Source of the DNA: Cryptomeria japonica
Lineage: Eukaryota > Streptophyta > Pinopsida > Cupressales > Cupressaceae
Length of the DNA: 64,000 nucleotides
Assembly (NCBI RefSeq): GCF_030272615.1
Contig: NC_081415.1
Span: 376,913,392 to 376,977,391, forward strand
Reading direction: 5' to 3'
The stretch's first letter is position 1; each line of letters begins with the position of its first letter. The translations under genes and the position numbers were made by a program. The notes below the pieces were generated by a model. The model was given only the letters and a program-made list of their open reading frames with translations, had not been told where the DNA came from and ran no database searches. Below, in pieces: positions 10,869 to 20,994 of this stretch.

Positions 10869-12900
10869 GCCTTTAACTATAAGTTGGTCTTTCCCAAGCC
10901 AATCCTTACCTTTGCTTAAAGGTCATTTTCATTAGTTGTAGTAATGTAGCCTTATCTTGTCTTCTTCCAGCACACATTACAACCTGTGATGTTACCTATT
11001 TATTGCAACATAATATAAGTTAAATAGTTACAAAATTCATTAATCATCACATGCTTTAGAACAACCATGTCACCTAGGTGTACACATACATGTTGTTTCT
11101 AGTATTTCTAGCTAATTGTTTGTAGTTTGATCATTTAGCTAATTACTGAAATACCCAAATAGTTGAATCCACAATTCAACATAATTACCTTACTTTAGTA
11201 GGCCTAGTAGCTACCAAGGTCAAACCATGGTTTTGATACCAATATGTAGCATTCCTCTTGAGCCACTAGAAATCTACCTAAAAACTAGACTTAATCCGTT
11301 TTGAACTAATTGCATCTGGTTTAACAACTTGTAATAATTTTATTTCTTCTTAATTCCTTGAGTATTATTTAAAGGTTCAACCCTAACTATTCTAGCCTCC
11401 CCTTTCTCAAATTATCCAAAAGTTACAATAAATTGGATCTGGTTTTTGCGATTCACAAAATTTGGTTTAAAGCACAAGATTGAGCTTGTCAACCCGCTCC
11501 TGATACATTGAGCACTTTAGGTTTTAACAACTCCATTGCTAAGTTGAGGGGTTTTTACATTAGATGGCAGGTAGGTGATCAAGCTTATTCTTAAACCCAT
11601 AATACTCAACTTCGATTAATCTTGGTATCAATAACCTAGGTTGCTTTATCCAAAATAATTGAACTTTGATTGTTCTTTTTAACAGGCACTACCATTAACT
11701 TATTTTTTTGACTACTTTATTAGGTGACGGGCTTAGATTTCAAAATTTAACTCAAATTAATATGTAGGTTAATCTCATGGTTAGCTCTATCATCAATTGT
11801 TATATCTCCGAAGCCCAAATTGGATGTGAGGGATTACGTGAGCACAATATCACATTCAAATCCAATTTATAACCTAGATGTGAGGATTCCATTCATCTTG
11901 TTTACTAATGTTTATTAATTGGGTTGCTATTGCCCTTTTTAAAAATCTAGTAGATATGATCATTTCTTCAATTGGGTATATTGTAGGGTTTGGTTACCAA
12001 GTAAATGAGTTACCAAAATGTGTTTTTTGGCTGCAAGGAGTAAAATGGACCCAAGGACATTGTTAAATTTAATAATGAGTTTCAAACTTGACTTCATAGT
12101 CTAAACAAGTTACATTGGGGACACAAACCTTGAAGGCATTATAAAATCAAAAAACCCTAGTTTACACTTACCTTAGTCTACCTATCACTAGTTATTGACA
12201 TGAAGAATGTTTTCAGCAATAACCAATTCTCTAGAATGAAAATCAGGTGCGAAAATCCTATTAGATGCGATAAAATCTTATAGTCCAATTAAATCTCCTA
12301 GGTCTTAACTTAAACCAAATTAACTTGTTCCGATGATGTCCACCACATTCATTGGATGTGATAATATGATAAAACTTGGTTTTATTAGAGATGGGATGCA
12401 TATTGGCGACAAAAGCTTTGTTGCAAGGGAAAATATGTGCAATAAGTGTTGTGGAGCTGATAAAGATTTAAACCAATTTGAATTCTGAGCTTGGTTTTGT
12501 AAGTCTTAATAGAGCAAAGAAACGTTCTAGGAGTTCAAAGTTGTGTGGTGGAAATGTTGGCAGGAATTAATTCTTAGGCACAATTTAATTAGGTTTAAAT
12601 ATAATGCAAAGGGAATACTGGATTTTGATTTAAATGGAGGTTCCTAGGGAATAATGGATTTGAACTTAGTTTGGTTTGTGGTCCGTGTTGTCCTCATTTT
12701 TTGAAATTAAAAGATGAAGACAACCCTTATGAATTTTCTTCTTAAAATTCATATTTTTTATTCTCCCTAGGCACATTTTACGAGATGATTTCTTTTGTAA
12801 TATGTCTGCCTAGTCTTATGTGTGAGTTTTGGTCATTTTTGTCCTGATTTCAGTTGATTTTTGTTATTATTTTTGCCCTTTTTAGTGCAATTTCGGGTTT
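10869..12900. other. intronic DNA without a recognisable gene
   Basis: AT-rich sequence with no open frame of note, no LTR boundaries and no RNA gene that I could recognise. Confidence 0.4.
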
Positions 12901-12958
12901 TGAACTTGCCATTACAAGTAAGGGGAACTTTTTCAAGGTATTGCAAGTTATTTTGCTT

Positions 12959-14194
12959 ACTTGCAATCTGGTCTCTAAGACCCGATTACAAGTATGTAAA
13001 GCTTTTGAGTGTTTGTTTTAAATGGATTCAAGGCTTGTGGTTGGGGTTCTAAAACCTGACTACGAGTAAGTGTCTCTTGCCATGCCTTTTTAAAATATAT
13101 TACTTGTAGTCGGGTTTTAAATACTCTATTACAAGTGAGTTATTCAATATTGAAGAAGGCATTTTTCTTGTTCTTGTATTGGGTATCTCAAAACCCGAAC
13201 TCCTCTACTTGCATCTTAATCCGCACGAAGTAAGGAGAGGTTTGTTTTTGCATTTGGAAAGGACTCTACTTCCTTTACCTATATGAACCTTGGAGGAGAT
13301 TTGTTTTTGCTTTCTTTTGCTGTGTGGAAGATCTCGTTTGGGTGTGTGCATTTCTTTTCATTTTCGTTGAGGTAAGTGTTTGTTTTCGACATTTTTTGTT
13401 TCTTTCCTTTTATATTTTCATGGTGTGTTTTTGGGATTTCCTTCCCTTGGTTCGCATTTGTATGCTGATGGTCTTTGAAATCTGAAGTGTCTTTTCTTGT
13501 GCTTAGCCGTTGAATGTCCATGTCCTTGGGTTTTGTTGCTAGTGCTTTGCAAGCGTATGAAGCTTGCAATCGGGTCTTTAGAATCTTATGGCAAGTATTT
13601 CATTCACTTGCTATAATTGCTATCTTTCCCATTGTCATAAGCTTATCTTTCCATTGCAAACTTATATTTTCAAGAAGAACATTCACTTGCAATCAGGTCT
13701 TTAGAACCCAATTGCGAGCTCTTTTTACCATTGCAAATCTTATTTACTTGCAACTAGGTCCTAGAGACCCGATTAGAGGTGCCAAGTTTTATGTTTTTCC
13801 CCCATTTTGCCTTAAAGATGCATTTCAGGTTTCCATAGCATGGTTGCAAGTTTTTAATCTTCCCTTTGCAATTACAAAATACTACTTGCAACTGGGTCTC
13901 TAAGATTCGATTGCAAATCTTTTACTACCATGTGTTTATGTTTACTTGCAATCGGGTCTTGGAAACCCGATTGCAAGTAGTTTCCAAATATTCAAGAATT
14001 GCTCACTTACTACCAAATTCCCAAGTTCTGATTTCAAAGGCAAACAATGAAGACTTTTCCCATTCATTTGCAAGCGATACACACTTGCAATAAGGTCTCC
14101 AAGACTCAATTACAAGTGCGAACTATATCATTCCGTTGGTCATTCCTTCAAACTTGTTGACTTGCATTCGAGTCTCAGAGACCTGATTGCAAAC
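12959..14194. repeat. array of eleven 35-nt hairpin units
   Basis: Eleven copies of a 35-nt inverted repeat lie at 12959, 13033, 13102, 13172 (degenerate), 13562, 13685, 13746, 13884, 13944, 14083 and 14160. The consensus is a 16-nt arm ACTTGCAATCGGGTCT, a 3-nt loop, then the reverse complement of the arm. The copy at 13944 pairs at 15 of 16 positions. Most others have two to five mismatches. Unit length is constant, but the gaps between units vary from about 25 to 355 bases and the gap sequences look unrelated. All units share one orientation of the loop. Nothing here encodes protein. Function unknown. Confidence 0.85.
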
Positions 14195-14756
14195 AAAATT
14201 TCTATCATTGCTAGCAAAACACATATCCTAAGCTTGCTTTACTTAACTTGTAGTTCATCTCTCAAGATTTTAATTCTACCCTTGTCATTGACCAAGTCTT
14301 ATCCACAAAACATCTTTTGAGTTTGCCTCTTCTCTTTCTTAATAAATATCCAAACAAGTCTAGGTTTGAGCATTGATTTTCCAAGTTTTGGTATCATAGC
14401 ATCCCCAATAGCTTTTGAAGATGTTTTGACTCTTGAGCTTTCACCACAATGTTGCAGATTCCTGTTCAATGACAAAAGAATTGGCATCTCCTTCCAACAA
14501 GAAGATGAAATACAAATATGATAAATATCAAAACGAGATTGCTCCTTCTCAAGTGAGCTCTCCTATTGATGAGTTCAAGGATACAAAGATTGGACATGTT
14601 GACATGTTTGAGTTTCTTTAAAGGGCAGAGGGATCACCAACCCATGGCATGCAATTGCTCTTGAATAGTCACATCCATTTGGTTTCCACTTTCCTAGTGT
14701 CTGCCTTGGAGCCAAAATTTGTACTTGCATGCGTTGCTCATTTTGATAGAGGGTGT

Positions 14757-15693
14757 TGTTGGTGTGCGTTTTATTACCCACCGAACACAAAATAAAATGT
14801 CCAAAGACACTCTATCCTCTCTTGAACAAAATCATCGCATATGCTAAGATTGCGAGAAGATCATATGGCGATTCCAAGGTTTCTTTTGTCAGGTCTTGAT
14901 GTGTGGATAAGCTCAATGGGCATTGTAATATGCTGGTAGTACACAAAGGGACTTATGCTTGGCTCGTTCAATTCACAATAAAGGTCTAGACAATGAAGCT
15001 CTATCATTTGGGTCTTGGATCATGGACTGAATGAAAACTGAAAAAGAGATAAAGGTTTAGAAGTTATAATCTATTCCTAAGAATTCAAGAGACTGTATTG
15101 AATAGGTGAAACCAATAACCACGCTTTGCCTCACCACGCTGGGGACAACTACACAAAGTGGGTGCAATCTTCAAAGGGGTGTGCTTATGATTTTCAGGTC
15201 TTGAATAACTACCATCAAATCGAACAATATTTATCTAGACAAAAGTTAAGCATCCACAAAGTAAGTTCAGACTAACTTTACACAATGAACAAAAATCATT
15301 TGTTCATCAAAAGTATGAGCGGAAGATTCACCACAAATCAATACTTATCAGATCTTGCATTCGTTTAATATACACGAACTAAAATCTAAACTATGATGAG
15401 GGATAAGAACCATGCAAACTCCAAAATAAGAGAAGTAATCACCATCAATTCAAACAATGCATTACTTATTACTTTGGCAGTCATAAACAACAATTTTCTT
15501 ATCTCAACATGTTTTGCAACATGCTCCCATTTTTTACAAATGAGGGGTGAGCTCAATTTATAGGCTCTTCAATTACAATTCAATGGCCAAGATTGATTTT
15601 GAATCAATGACCGAGATTACAAAATGAAACCCTAATTAGGGTTTGTTACAACTAGCTACCTCTCGACCAATGAGAAAATTACATTTGGGGACA
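14757..15693 (-). repeat. LTR copy 1 of a 0.9-kb LTR family
   Basis: Read on the minus strand, this starts TGTCCCCAAATG and ends ACACCAACA. It is homologous to segments at 37817-38685 and 46409-47382. Conserved landmarks are the 18-bp palindrome AAACCCTAATTAGGGTTT (15627-15644), a TATA-like box (15555-15562) and, near the end, GAGAGGATAGA followed by TTTTATTTTGTGTT. It is the 3' LTR of the minus-strand element whose leader lies at 18392-20960. Confidence 0.7.
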
Positions 15694-15810
15694 CTTGTCC
15701 TTCTTGCTAAATATAAACCAATAATAAAATAGAAGGTTGTTGCATTGTGGAGTGTCCCTTCTAGAAGCCTCCGTGGATAAGTCAGGTTCAATGAACCTGG
15801 GCATGTTGAC

Positions 15811-16059
15811 TGAAAAATAATTGAATGAATGATTCAATAATCGGATGATTACATTGAACGATATACACACGTATATAAAGAGGTTACAAGACGATGTTCT
15901 ATAAATAGAAGTAGTCGTTAAAGTGAAATCAAAAAAGCTAAAAAGCTTAAAAGGCTAAATAATAAAAAGCTAACTTAACAAGCTAAATAAGTCGACAACT
16001 AAGATGACTGCTAAAAATAGAAGATGGCCATTATAGAAGATATTAATATTATTTTAACA
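15811..16059 (-). repeat. 3' LTR of the gag-only element
   Basis: 249 bp, starting TGAAAAATAATTG and ending TTTTAACA on the + strand. It is homologous to 18096-18391. The minus strand carries a TATA-like box (TTATATACG) and ends in TTTTTCA. It is shorter than its partner mainly because of fewer AGCTAAA-type repeats. Confidence 0.9.
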
Positions 16060-16676
16060 CCCTCCCTAATGGTCATCGTACTCAATACCCTACAGAAGAC
16101 ATTGCAGGTGTTATGATCACAAATGCAAAGACCATTTGCTGCTATGGAGACCCTCCTAGGATCTACAAAATGTAAATGACCAAGAGTACCAAAAGCCATC
16201 CAAGTTAATGTAGCCTTCACACGTGAATTAGAGATCTAGCACACACAAATTACTGAAGCCTGAAACCATGATTTTGAGGAAAAAATCAGCAAACCCTTTT
16301 GCAGAAGAGTACTGAGCACTGTTTGCTCCAGCAACTCCTAAGCAGATTGCAAGATACCACGGTTTCAGATGTTCGCCTTGACAGTGCGACCCAAAACTGA
16401 TTGCAACAAAGCTCGATTTTTGAGGAGAAAAATCGATCAAAACCAGAGAACTTCACGAATCACAAATCCCAGGCGAACTTCGCGTATTACAAATGATTTT
16501 TGAGGAAAAATCGTAAAAACCAGCAAACAATTTTTGAAGAAAAAATCGTGAAAACCTAAAAATCCCACGCAAGCTTTGTGGATGACATAATAATTTTTAA
16601 GGAAAAAATTCTAAACCCTGCGAACAATTTTTGAGGAAAAAAAAAGTGAAAGCCAACCAAACATGAAATTTGCCTA

Positions 16677-17220
16677 TCACAAAGCATAGAAGGCTGACTC
16701 CTCTCTAGAATGCTCTGCAACATGAGCCTGCTCCTGTTCTTGAGACCCTCCCAGCCTAGATTGCACGGATGCCAACAATTTCTTGCAATCTTTCTTCATA
16801 TGGCCAAACTGGTGACAATAGTTACATTGTACACTTTTCTTCTTTGAAGACTGCGAATATTGACCTTGCCCCTTCTGCTGGAAGGACTGACCTTTACCCT
16901 TGTTCTTATCCAAAACTGTAGCTGTGAAGGCCTATTCAGTGGACGAACTAGCGTTGCTTCCAAACTGCTGCTTCCATCGATCCTGCTGTAGAAGCTTGTT
17001 GCAGTGATCAGAAAACTTCAGATCAACACTAGTAGATGAGATATTGAGAGTATAAATGAAATGCTCGTACGATCTGGGAAGACTTTTCAGCATGATCACT
17101 ACCATATCCTCTTCCACCATGGTTCGGCCTATAGCTTCCAACTGTCACGGATCTCCTTGATCTTCGTGAGATGTGCTTGGATAGAAGACTTCTCATCCAT
17201 CATGATACAAAACAACATAT
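16677..17220 (-). pseudogene. Copia-type gag relic with zinc knuckle
   Basis: The frame holds a UBN2-like gag segment (MVEEDMVVIMLKSLPRSYEHF) and, downstream, a Lys/Gln-rich linker with a CCHC zinc knuckle, CNYCHQFGHMKKDC. These are the capsid and nucleocapsid parts of Copia gag, which packages element RNA. One TAG at 16932-16934 separates the two parts in the same frame. Near 17140-17150 a frameshift separates them from MMDEKSSIQAHLTKIKEIRD, the conserved upstream part. Two lesions in all. The zinc knuckle is intact, so inactivation may be fairly recent. Confidence 0.8.
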
Positions 17221-17229
17221 TCTTTAGAA

Positions 17230-18079
17230 AGAAAGCAAGAGACAGAAGAATCTAATTTAAAAAAAATTAGAATAGAAGCAACTGCTGAAAAAAACTGAAA
17301 CCCTGGAGGAGAATTCTGGCACGAATTCCAAGGCCTGAATTTTGAGGTTTGGAAGAAACCCAAAAATTAAAATTTTCTGCAAACTTAAAAACTGAAAATT
17401 TTCCTGAAAAATAATCATAAAAAATAATCATAAAAAATAAAAATTTGCAAAAAATAAAAAAATACTTCTTGGTTTTGTTTTTTTTTTTGAAAAAAAAATA
17501 GAAAAATATAGACGATTTTTTTCCAAAAAAAATGCAAAAAAAAGGGGCAGAAACCCTAGGTCGGATGTACAGCAAAATAGCGCCCAAAAGACACCAAAAA
17601 TCCCGACGTCCACAGAATTAATAGAAATGTAGACTATTTTTAAATTCCAAGGCAAATTTGTTGGCACAAAATTTTAGGCACGGAAAACGAGGCACCCCCA
17701 AAAAACTGAGACCAACCTTAGAAAAGATCTCGAAAAACCCATCAAGAATTTGAAATCAGAATGTAGATCTAATGGCTCAAAAATTGAGGCATGAAAAACG
17801 ATGCACACAGAAATATGACGACGACCCAGTTGAGGTCTCGAAAAACCTACCAAGAATTTGCAACCAAAATAAAATTTTGACTTGAACTGAAGGGTCAAAA
17901 CCCTAGTCGAAAATTGTAGAAACCCTAGGAAAATTTTCAACTTGCAAAAAAAAAAAATCCACCCAGGAAGAGAAAAAGAACTTGCTCTTTTTTTAAAAAA
18001 AAAAGTAGTTTTAAAAAAATCTCTTCAATAAAAAACTTCAAAAAATTTTAATAACAAAAACTTTCAAATTTTTTAATTT
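17230..18079 (-). other. non-coding internal region of the gag-only element
   Basis: About 850 bases between the gag relic and the primer-binding site. They are extremely rich in A on the + strand with many poly-A runs. No domain is recognisable in any frame. A long leader is common in non-autonomous LTR elements, where it can carry packaging signals. No such signal was identified here. Confidence 0.5.
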
Positions 18080-18095
18080 CCATGCTCTGATACCA

Positions 18096-18391
18096 TGAAA
18101 AATAATTGAGTGAATGATTCAATAATTGGATGATTACATTGATGATATACACATGTATATAAAGAGGTTACAAGACGATGTTCTATAAATAGAACTAGTC
18201 GTTAAAGTGAAACCAAATAAGCTAAAAAGCTTAAAAAGCTAAATATAGCTTAAAAGACTAAATAATAAAAAACTAACTTAACAAGCTAAATAAGTCAACT
18301 TAAAAGCTAAATAGCTAAATAAGTCGACAACTAAGATGACTGCTAAAAATAGAAGATGACCATTATAGAAGATATTAATATTATTTTAACA
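18096..18391 (-). repeat. 5' LTR of the gag-only element
   Basis: 296 bp, adjoining the tRNA primer-binding site at 18080-18095. It contains extra short repeats of the type AGCTAAATA compared with the partner LTR. These account for most of the length difference. Confidence 0.9.
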
Positions 18392-20960
18392 TTGACTTGG
18401 AACAATCTGATTGATTGGAAGATGATGAGGCGCCAACTCAGTGTGTTGGATGTCCTCCTGCTTGAACTGGATATGATGTTATTCCTTTGAATTTCCTCTC
18501 CGAATTCTCCAATTTGTGTCAAGAAATTGTCTAAGTATGAAAATTTGTTTGGAGTACTCTTCTTGTCACCATCTAATTCTGATTGGGAGCTAGTCTTTAA
18601 TTTTTCAGGAGATGAAATCCTTCAAGAAGTTGCCTTGATTGCTTCAATAGGTTTGGGATTGTAGATGAAATCCCCCAAGAAGTCTGAATTTTTTCCTATA
18701 TGTTCACGAAGTGCGAGGACTTTTCTTTCTTGATGCCTTGAAATTCCTCCTGGCATAAACTTCATTTGTGTTTTCCTTGACGATCCAACCTCCGTTGTTA
18801 TCCACACCCTGCAAAATCCTTATCCACAATCTTATCCACACCCCAAAGAAAGTAAGTTAGAATTCTCATTTTTGAGCATGAATTTTGAAGTTTTAATGGC
18901 AGAGTATGCTCTGATTTTTCCAATTTCTCAACTCTTTTAGCTTTCAACAATCTGCAATCACTTAGAAATCTGAAAAATAAGAAAAACTCCGAGAAACTCA
19001 ATCTGATTTGAAGGTTTTGGGACTGAATTTGGTCTAAGAATGAATAACTTAGTCCCAAAATTTGTGAAATGAATGTTAGAATCAAACTTGGATATAGGAA
19101 AATGACTGAAAAATAAACTAAGTTGTGAAAACCAAATCCATTTTCAATAAGAACTTCATCAAAACTTGAAAATCAGATTGAAAATTCAATAAATCTGCCT
19201 TGGATACCCGTCACCTTCAGAATTTAGATAAGAAAGAGGTTGAAAGAATGCTTGATCTGAAAATCTTCACTTCTTCTTCTTGTAAATGCCTTAAAAAATT
19301 CTTCAAATTGTTCTTGAAGATCTGAAAATGCCTTAGAAAACCTGAAATGATCTTCTTTTCAAATGTTTTGCCCTCCAAACTTGAACTGTTGAAATGAATG
19401 GAATGAATGGATGATTCATTATAAGTACAAACTCATAAAGAGTTTGATTTCTGTAATTAGAAATACGATTCATCCTCCCCAAATATTGAACTTATCTTGT
19501 TTCCATTTTCATTTCATTCGTTGAACTTATACATTCAGTAAATGATCTTTTATCCTCGTCAATTTCAGTTCATTGAGAAAGTTTCCATTTTTGATTTGCA
19601 GTCGAGTTTAGTCATTTGAGAAAGTTCTGATTTCAATTTTGAGTTCAAGTTTAGTCTGCTGAGAAAGTTTGCATTTTTGTTTTGAGTTCACGAATCGAAC
19701 TCTATCTTTTTCCCTATTTCAAAATTTTGAAAACTTTCCAAGACTAGTTTGATGGCAACTTTATTTGAACTTTAAAACTTTCCAAGTCCAAAATCGGACT
19801 TTGCACAATCATTTCCTTATCAAAGCGTTCTTCAACAAAACCATTCTTTTCTAAGGCGGAGTTTAACATTTTCTTTCCTAGCTGCCAGCAGAGCTCACAA
19901 AACTTCTTCCTCATTCATATCGGGCTTTGTTGAAACTTTTCCTCTTCATGAGCGAACTTGGTAATAAGCATTCCTAAAGCAAATTGGACTTTGAAGATTT
20001 CATTCCTAACCAAGGGTGGAGTTGGAGAATTTCTTTCCTTACTTGCTGATCAAATTTTCCAAGGTTGGGCAGACTTCAGCAAAAGTGTTCCTCATGATGG
20101 CAGAGTTGGAGAATTTCATTCCTAACATGGGCGGACTTTAGGAAAATGTTTCCTCAAAGCTGGCGGACTTTTAAATTTTCTTTCCTCCCTTAAGGCGGAC
20201 CTTAGCAAATCTTTTCCTCATTCCACATCGGACTTCAAGACTTATTTTCCTTTCTTGGGCGGAGTTTGCTGAATTCTTTCCTCATGAGGAAGGCAGACTT
20301 TATCAATTCTTTTCCTTGCTGTTTGGACTTCATAACTCTTTCTACTTCAGCCAAGACAGACTTGGAGAAAACCTTTCCTAGTTGGGGTCTTCAAGAAATA
20401 TTTACCTCACCAAAACCAGATTTCATAAAAACATCCTCCATACTTTTCCAAAATTAGAATCTCATGATCTTGAATTTTGAAAATTATCCTCTCATCGTGC
20501 TCTCGAATCCACTTTATCTCCACAATTTTAGGAAGTTGATGCCCTTTCGAATCAGACTTGAATTTTAAATGAGATTTTCACCATTTTCACCAAAATTTGA
20601 GCCAACTGAGCAAACCCTAGACCCCCTTTCCAAAAATAGAAAAAGCAAGATTCCCTAAAAATAGGAAAAACTTTCTAAAAATAGCCATGCTGGGATCATG
20701 CTCAAAGTGCCAAAAACAAAACTTCCAAAAAAAAGGAAAAGAAGCAAAACTTTCCAAAAATAGAAAGTTGTCCAAATTGACCCAAATTGATTGCATTTTT
20801 CGTCCTTTGGGCTCCTTAGGCACATTGATGGCATCAAGACACTGTTTTGACCATGTTTTTCTCAACTGACTCTAACTCCTCATTGCAAAAAGATTGGTGA
20901 TTCATAGTTGTGAGGCCAAGGCAAAACCCTAGAAAGCAAAAACAGGGGGGTCCCCATTTG
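18392..20960 (-). mobile_element. leader of a minus-strand LTR element (deleted copy)
   Basis: Read on the minus strand, 20690-20600 matches 32300-32395 of the plus-strand element: the same run of TTTTTAG-type motifs followed by CTAGGGTTTGC. The following repeat array also matches (19790-20430 here, 32656-33510 there). This is therefore a second, inverted copy of that leader. It continues to 18392, is interrupted by the gag-only element, and resumes at 15810 towards the LTR at 15693-14757. The large ORF present in the plus-strand copy is missing here. A short frame at 18622-18807 (minus) is its only coding trace. Confidence 0.7.
19790..20430 (-). repeat. GTCCGCC short-repeat array, inverted copy
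   Basis: About 15 degenerate copies of GGCGGACTTT are spaced roughly 35-45 bases apart. Most are followed after 15-20 bases by TTTCCT. Examples start near 19855, 20117, 20163 and 20258. The reverse complement, AAAGTCCGCC, is the unit of the array at 32656-33510. The core is much better conserved than the spacers. Confidence 0.75.
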
Positions 20961-20994
20961 CAAAGGGGCGATGTGTGAAAAGGTCACAACTATT

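Larger units (their letters stand above)
15811..18391 (-). mobile_element. gag-only Copia-like LTR retrotransposon (TR-GAG type)
   Basis: This is a 2.58-kb element with two LTRs (15811-16059 and 18096-18391), both TG...CA. The 5-bp target duplication TTGAC stands at 15806-15810 and 18392-18396. On the minus strand the right LTR is followed by TGGTATCAGAGCATGG (18080-18095), a primer-binding site for initiator Met tRNA. A purine-rich tract (AGGGAGGG) lies just before the left LTR. Only a gag relic is inside; protease, integrase and reverse transcriptase are absent, so it must have moved with enzymes from elsewhere. It interrupts a minus-strand reading frame (end ...FQVN, resumed as ...PRFIEPDLS) of an older element. 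Confidence 0.9.

Noticed and set aside
12959-14194. CRISPR array reading of the hairpin repeats
   Set aside because: Gaps vary from about 25 to 355 bases, no cas genes exist, and the surroundings are a plant intron with retrotransposons. It is a repeat array, not CRISPR.
15627-15644. Interstitial telomere sequence
   Set aside because: Only one AAACCCTAA per side in a palindrome, not a tandem telomere array. It recurs at a fixed place in LTRs.
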